NCBI GenBank assembly: GCA_934444895.1
Contig: CAKSDA010000028.1
Span: 1-16,320, forward strand
DNA length: 16,320 nt
Direction: 5' to 3'
Source of the DNA: an uncultured Eubacteriales bacterium
GTDB lineage: Bacteria > Bacillota > Clostridia > Oscillospirales > Acutalibacteraceae
Shown: piece after piece, positions 14,145 through 16,320 of the stretch
Numbering within the stretch: position 1 is the stretch's first letter
Layout of the letters: every line of letters begins with the position of its first letter
The notes under the pieces: model-generated
What the model was told of the DNA's origin: nothing
The model's input: only the letters and a program-made list of their open reading frames with translations
Databases searched by the model: none
Program-made: the position numbers and the translations under genes

Positions 14145-14289
14145 TGATGCTTAATATAAGGCCGGTCAAGCGAAGCAGCGTGGCGTTGACTCTCATAGTC
14201 AGATCAGCGACAGTTAAGCCCAAAAGGCTCTATAAATGCTAAGTTTTCGGTTTTTATTGTTTCAAAACCCTAAATATGGGTTATATACA
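14145..14289 (-). promoter_or_regulatory. Structured leader of the murD transcript
   Basis: With transcription starting near 14289, the leader is about 160 nt and holds several inverted repeats: ACCC/GGGT (14267-14270/14278-14281), AGCC/GGCT (14217-14220/14226-14229), TGACT/AGTCA (14187-14191/14197-14201), and CTTA-TAT-TAAG just before the ribosome binding site. It has a G+C-richer centre (14160-14230) than the surrounding A/T-rich DNA, which suggests a functional RNA. I do not recognise a known riboswitch. The rest of this gene-free stretch (14325-14466) is A/T-rich with no feature I can support; no terminator for the regulator gene was found there. Confidence 0.45.
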
Positions 14290-14295
14290 AACTAT

Positions 14296-14324
14296 ATTAT
14301 ACTTATTTACAAACTAAATATCAA
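14296..14324 (-). promoter_or_regulatory. murD promoter
   Basis: On the - strand: TTGATA (14319-14324), a 17-base spacer, TATAAT (14296-14301). Full -10 consensus, five of six at -35. Confidence 0.85.
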
Positions 14325-14466
14325 GCTTTTATGCCGGGCTATTATACTTAAATACCAATTTTTTATTTGACCATTAAAAACCGGAATGTAGTGTGTATGA
14401 AAACGCACAGAACATAACAAAATAAAATAAAAAACAAACGGCACAAAAACAGTAAAATATTTTATA

Positions 14467-15288
14467 TTACTTTGCTATATTCTTTTTATACTGCTTGGGA
14501 GAGCAGCCGAATTTTTTAGAAAACATTTTGGAAAAATAATTCTGATCGTAAAATCCACATTCGGCGGCAATTTCCTTAAAAGATTTGTTTGTGTCATTTA
14601 TAATTATACGCGCGTTTTCCAAACGAATGTTGTTTAGGTGAGATACTATTGTGCAACCGTATTTTTTCTTAAATGCATTCTGCGCGGTGGATTTGCAGCA
14701 GCCGAATTTGGCACAAATTATGTCAAGATTGATTTTCGATTGATAGTTTTTGTTAAGATACAGATTTATAAGTTCGGCAAGCCCCAGAGAATAATCCAAA
14801 AAGGTGCCGTTTGCGGCAAAATAATCTGCCAGCACATTCATGATGTTTGCGTAGCTTTTAAAAAGATCATCCGGGATTATCTTAATATTTTCGGCACAAA
14901 GGCATAATTTATCCGAATCACTTGAAAATTTTTTCGAACGCTGCTTTACAAGGGCTATTCCGTCGGTGTTTGTGCATACCTGACCTATCATTAAATAACC
15001 CACAATAATACCGTAATGGTATATCGGAGAGGCTGCTTCATTAAGACCGAAGCGGCAACGGTAAAAGACAGTTTTATTGTCGCTTTTTACAGTTTCAAAG
15101 GCTTTCCTGTCGCAATCAAGGCAGGCAGCCCTTCCGATATTGCTCTTTTGTATTTCACAGCAAAAATCGCAAAGCTTTTTGGGATATGCATATATTTCAT
15201 TATAGTCACTGTCATGTATAGAAATTCTGGCGCCGGATATTTTGTAAAAATCCTTTAGAATTTCGTCAATTCCGGAAACAACGCGCAT
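14467..15288 (-). CDS. AraC-family regulator with N-terminal PocR sensory domain
   Basis: 273 residues from the ATG at 15288. Residues about 1-150 resemble the PocR ligand-binding domain: a cysteine cluster (CDFCCEIQ, CLDCDRKAF), then FYRCRFGLNEAASPI and YGIIVGYLMIGQV, the PAS-like core. The C-terminal 100 residues hold two helix-turn-helix motifs of the AraC type, ending SFKEIAAECGFYDQNYFSKMFSKKFGCSP-like (read as separate motifs). A longer frame to a TTG at 15399 is rejected: that TTG is the first codon-sized piece of a consensus -35 box and the promoter lies inside it. AAAGGA nine bases upstream supports 15288. It is divergent from a kinase gene, its probable target. Ligand unknown; PocR domains are thought to bind small metabolites. 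Confidence 0.88.
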   Translation of the reverse strand: MRVVSGIDEILKDFYKISGARISIHDSDYNEIYAYPKKLCDFCCEIQKSNIGRAACLDCDRKAFETVKSDNKTVFYRCRFGLNEAASPIYHYGIIVGYLMIGQVCTNTDGIALVKQRSKKFSSDSDKLCLCAENIKIIPDDLFKSYANIMNVLADYFAANGTFLDYSLGLAELINLYLNKNYQSKINLDIICAKFGCCKSTAQNAFKKKYGCTIVSHLNNIRLENARIIINDTNKSFKEIAAECGFYDQNYFSKMFSKKFGCSPKQYKKNIAK

Positions 15289-15370
15289 ATAGTACATTCC
15301 TTTCATTTGTAAAGCGTGCAGGGCAATAAAGTCGCCGATATAAAATATTAAATACGATATTATACTAATA

Positions 15371-15399
15371 ATTATATTATTTTTTATAGAAACTGTCAA
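15371..15399 (-). promoter_or_regulatory. Promoter of the PocR/AraC regulator gene
   Basis: TTGACA (15394-15399, - strand), exactly 17 bases, TATAAT (15371-15376): a perfect consensus sigma-A promoter. It implies a start of transcription near 15364 and a leader of about 75 nt before the ATG at 15288. No equally good promoter was found for the divergent kinase gene in the roughly 70 bases that remain, which would fit a gene needing an activator. Confidence 0.88.
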
Positions 15400-15467
15400 T
15401 ATAAAGGCATAGAATAATATCTATATGTGCGTAATAAAACAATCATATGAAAGGATGGAATTTTACT

Positions 15468-16320
15468 TTGAAAAGTTGTCAAAATCTTGCTGAAAATGCA
15501 GCAAAACAGTTTGCACTGAACGGGGAAATTGAAAGTTGCATACCATATGGAAACGGGCATATAAACGACACATTCAGTGTTGTATGTAAAGATAAAAGCG
15601 GAGAAAAAAGCCGTTATATAATTCAGGCAATAAATAAAAATGTTTTTAAAAATTGCAATCAAGTTATAGATAATATAGAAAAGGTAACCGAGTTTTTAAG
15701 AAAAAAGGGCCTGGGAAAACGCGATGTAATGACCCTTATCCGCACAAAGGACAATAAATCTTCCTATATTGATGATAAAGGCAACACATGGCGGGTTTAC
15801 AATTTTATAGAGAACTCTCTTTGTCTTGAACATCCTGAAAATCCGGACGACTTTTATCAGTGCGGATTTGCTTTCGGAAAGTTTCAAAGAGATTTATCGG
15901 ACTTTCCTGCCGATGTTCTTTATGAGGTTTTGCCGGACTTTCATAATACGGTTAAACGCTATAATACACTGCTTGCAAGCATAGAAAAGGATGAGGCTAA
16001 AAGAGCCGCGGGCGTTAGCGAAGAAATTAAATTTATTAAGGACAGAAAAGATTTTTATTCTACCCTTTTAAATTGCCATGATAACGGAAGCCTTATGCTC
16101 AGAGTAAGTCATAATGATACAAAGTCAAACAATGTCTTGCTCGACGCAGACACACATAAAGCCCTTTGCGTTATTGATCTGGATACTATCATGCCCGGAT
16201 TTTCAGTTACGGATTTCGGGGACGCAATTCGCTTTGGCGCCAATACCGCAGCTGAGGACGAGCCGGATGTTTCAAAGGTCAGCCTTGATCTTGGAATGTT
16301 TGAAGCTTTTGCAAGCGGAT
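15468..16320 (+). CDS. APH-fold sugar kinase, N-acetylhexosamine 1-kinase-like (3' end outside window)
   Basis: An open frame to the window edge with at least 284 residues; relatives have about 350-370. The phosphotransferase (aminoglycoside-phosphotransferase/choline-kinase) fold is shown by the N-terminal GNGHINDTF nucleotide-loop motif, catalytic HNDTKSNNVLL (HxD...N) and metal-binding VIDLDTIMPG followed by DFGDAIRFGAN. That last set is typical of NahK/LnpB-type N-acetylhexosamine 1-kinases, which phosphorylate GlcNAc/GalNAc released from mucin or milk glycans; other sugars are possible. Start choice: TTG at 15468, nine bases after AAGGATGG, is preferred; an in-frame ATG at 15447 has no ribosome binding site. 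It is divergent from the PocR-type regulator, suggesting sugar-responsive control. Confidence 0.85.
   Translation, partial: MKSCQNLAENAAKQFALNGEIESCIPYGNGHINDTFSVVCKDKSGEKSRYIIQAINKNVFKNCNQVIDNIEKVTEFLRKKGLGKRDVMTLIRTKDNKSSYIDDKGNTWRVYNFIENSLCLEHPENPDDFYQCGFAFGKFQRDLSDFPADVLYEVLPDFHNTVKRYNTLLASIEKDEAKRAAGVSEEIKFIKDRKDFYSTLLNCHDNGSLMLRVSHNDTKSNNVLLDADTHKALCVIDLDTIMPGFSVTDFGDAIRFGANTAAEDEPDVSKVSLDLGMFEAFASG

Noticed and set aside
15396..15662. 88-codon open frame on the - strand over the start of the kinase gene
   Set aside because: Overlaps the kinase frame, which has conserved kinase motifs, and covers the divergent promoter region.

Overview
The window looks like a chromosomal segment of a low-GC, anaerobic member of the Firmicutes, most likely a gut-type Clostridia (Oscillospiraceae/Ruminococcaceae-like). 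The evidence is A+T-rich intergenic DNA, strong GGAGG-type ribosome binding sites with occasional TTG starts, a reverse rubrerythrin next to a PerR regulator, a PyrR, and a sugar 1-kinase with a PocR-type AraC regulator. Family assignments come from reading the translated sequences, not from a search.

Left part (1-2236): the 3' end of rpsT, then a 307-base stretch with a terminator-like hairpin, a dispersed hairpin repeat, a hairpin holding an orphan Shine-Dalgarno-like sequence and a 15-bp tandem duplication. A DUF1003 membrane protein gene follows and converges on a reverse rubrerythrin gene across a perfect 16-bp terminator hairpin. Upstream of rubrerythrin, on the same strand, is perR, with a clear promoter and a perfect 8-1-8 palindromic Fur/PerR-type operator just after its -10 box: an oxidative-stress defence unit.

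Centre left (2326-7640, + strand): a near-consensus promoter drives an apparently structured leader of about 145 nt ahead of a P-type ATPase gene. The protein keeps the phosphorylation motif DKTGT but has altered TGES, DPPR and GDGVND motifs and has lost most residues that bind Ca2+ in its closest well-known relatives. rsmA (16S rRNA dimethyltransferase) follows two bases later. Next are a YbaK-type editing deacylase and, after a second copy of the dispersed hairpin repeat, a DMT/EamA transporter that ends at an 18-bp perfect terminator hairpin.

Centre right (7875-14324, - strand): a co-directional run read as murD, two overlapping M42 metallopeptidase genes, a GNAT acetyltransferase, a PLP-dependent YnbB-family protein and pyrR. 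murD has a strong promoter and a leader of about 160 nt with several small hairpins. From murD to the GNAT gene, junctions are 13 bp, an 8-bp overlap and a 3-bp overlap, so that part is almost certainly one operon; whether ynbB-pyrR belongs to it is unclear.

Right end (14467-16320): a PocR-domain AraC regulator is divergent from a truncated (window edge) kinase of the N-acetylhexosamine 1-kinase/APH fold, probably a local regulator-target pair.

The best candidate for something undescribed is the divergent P-type ATPase together with its structured leader RNA. The dispersed hairpin repeat comes next.
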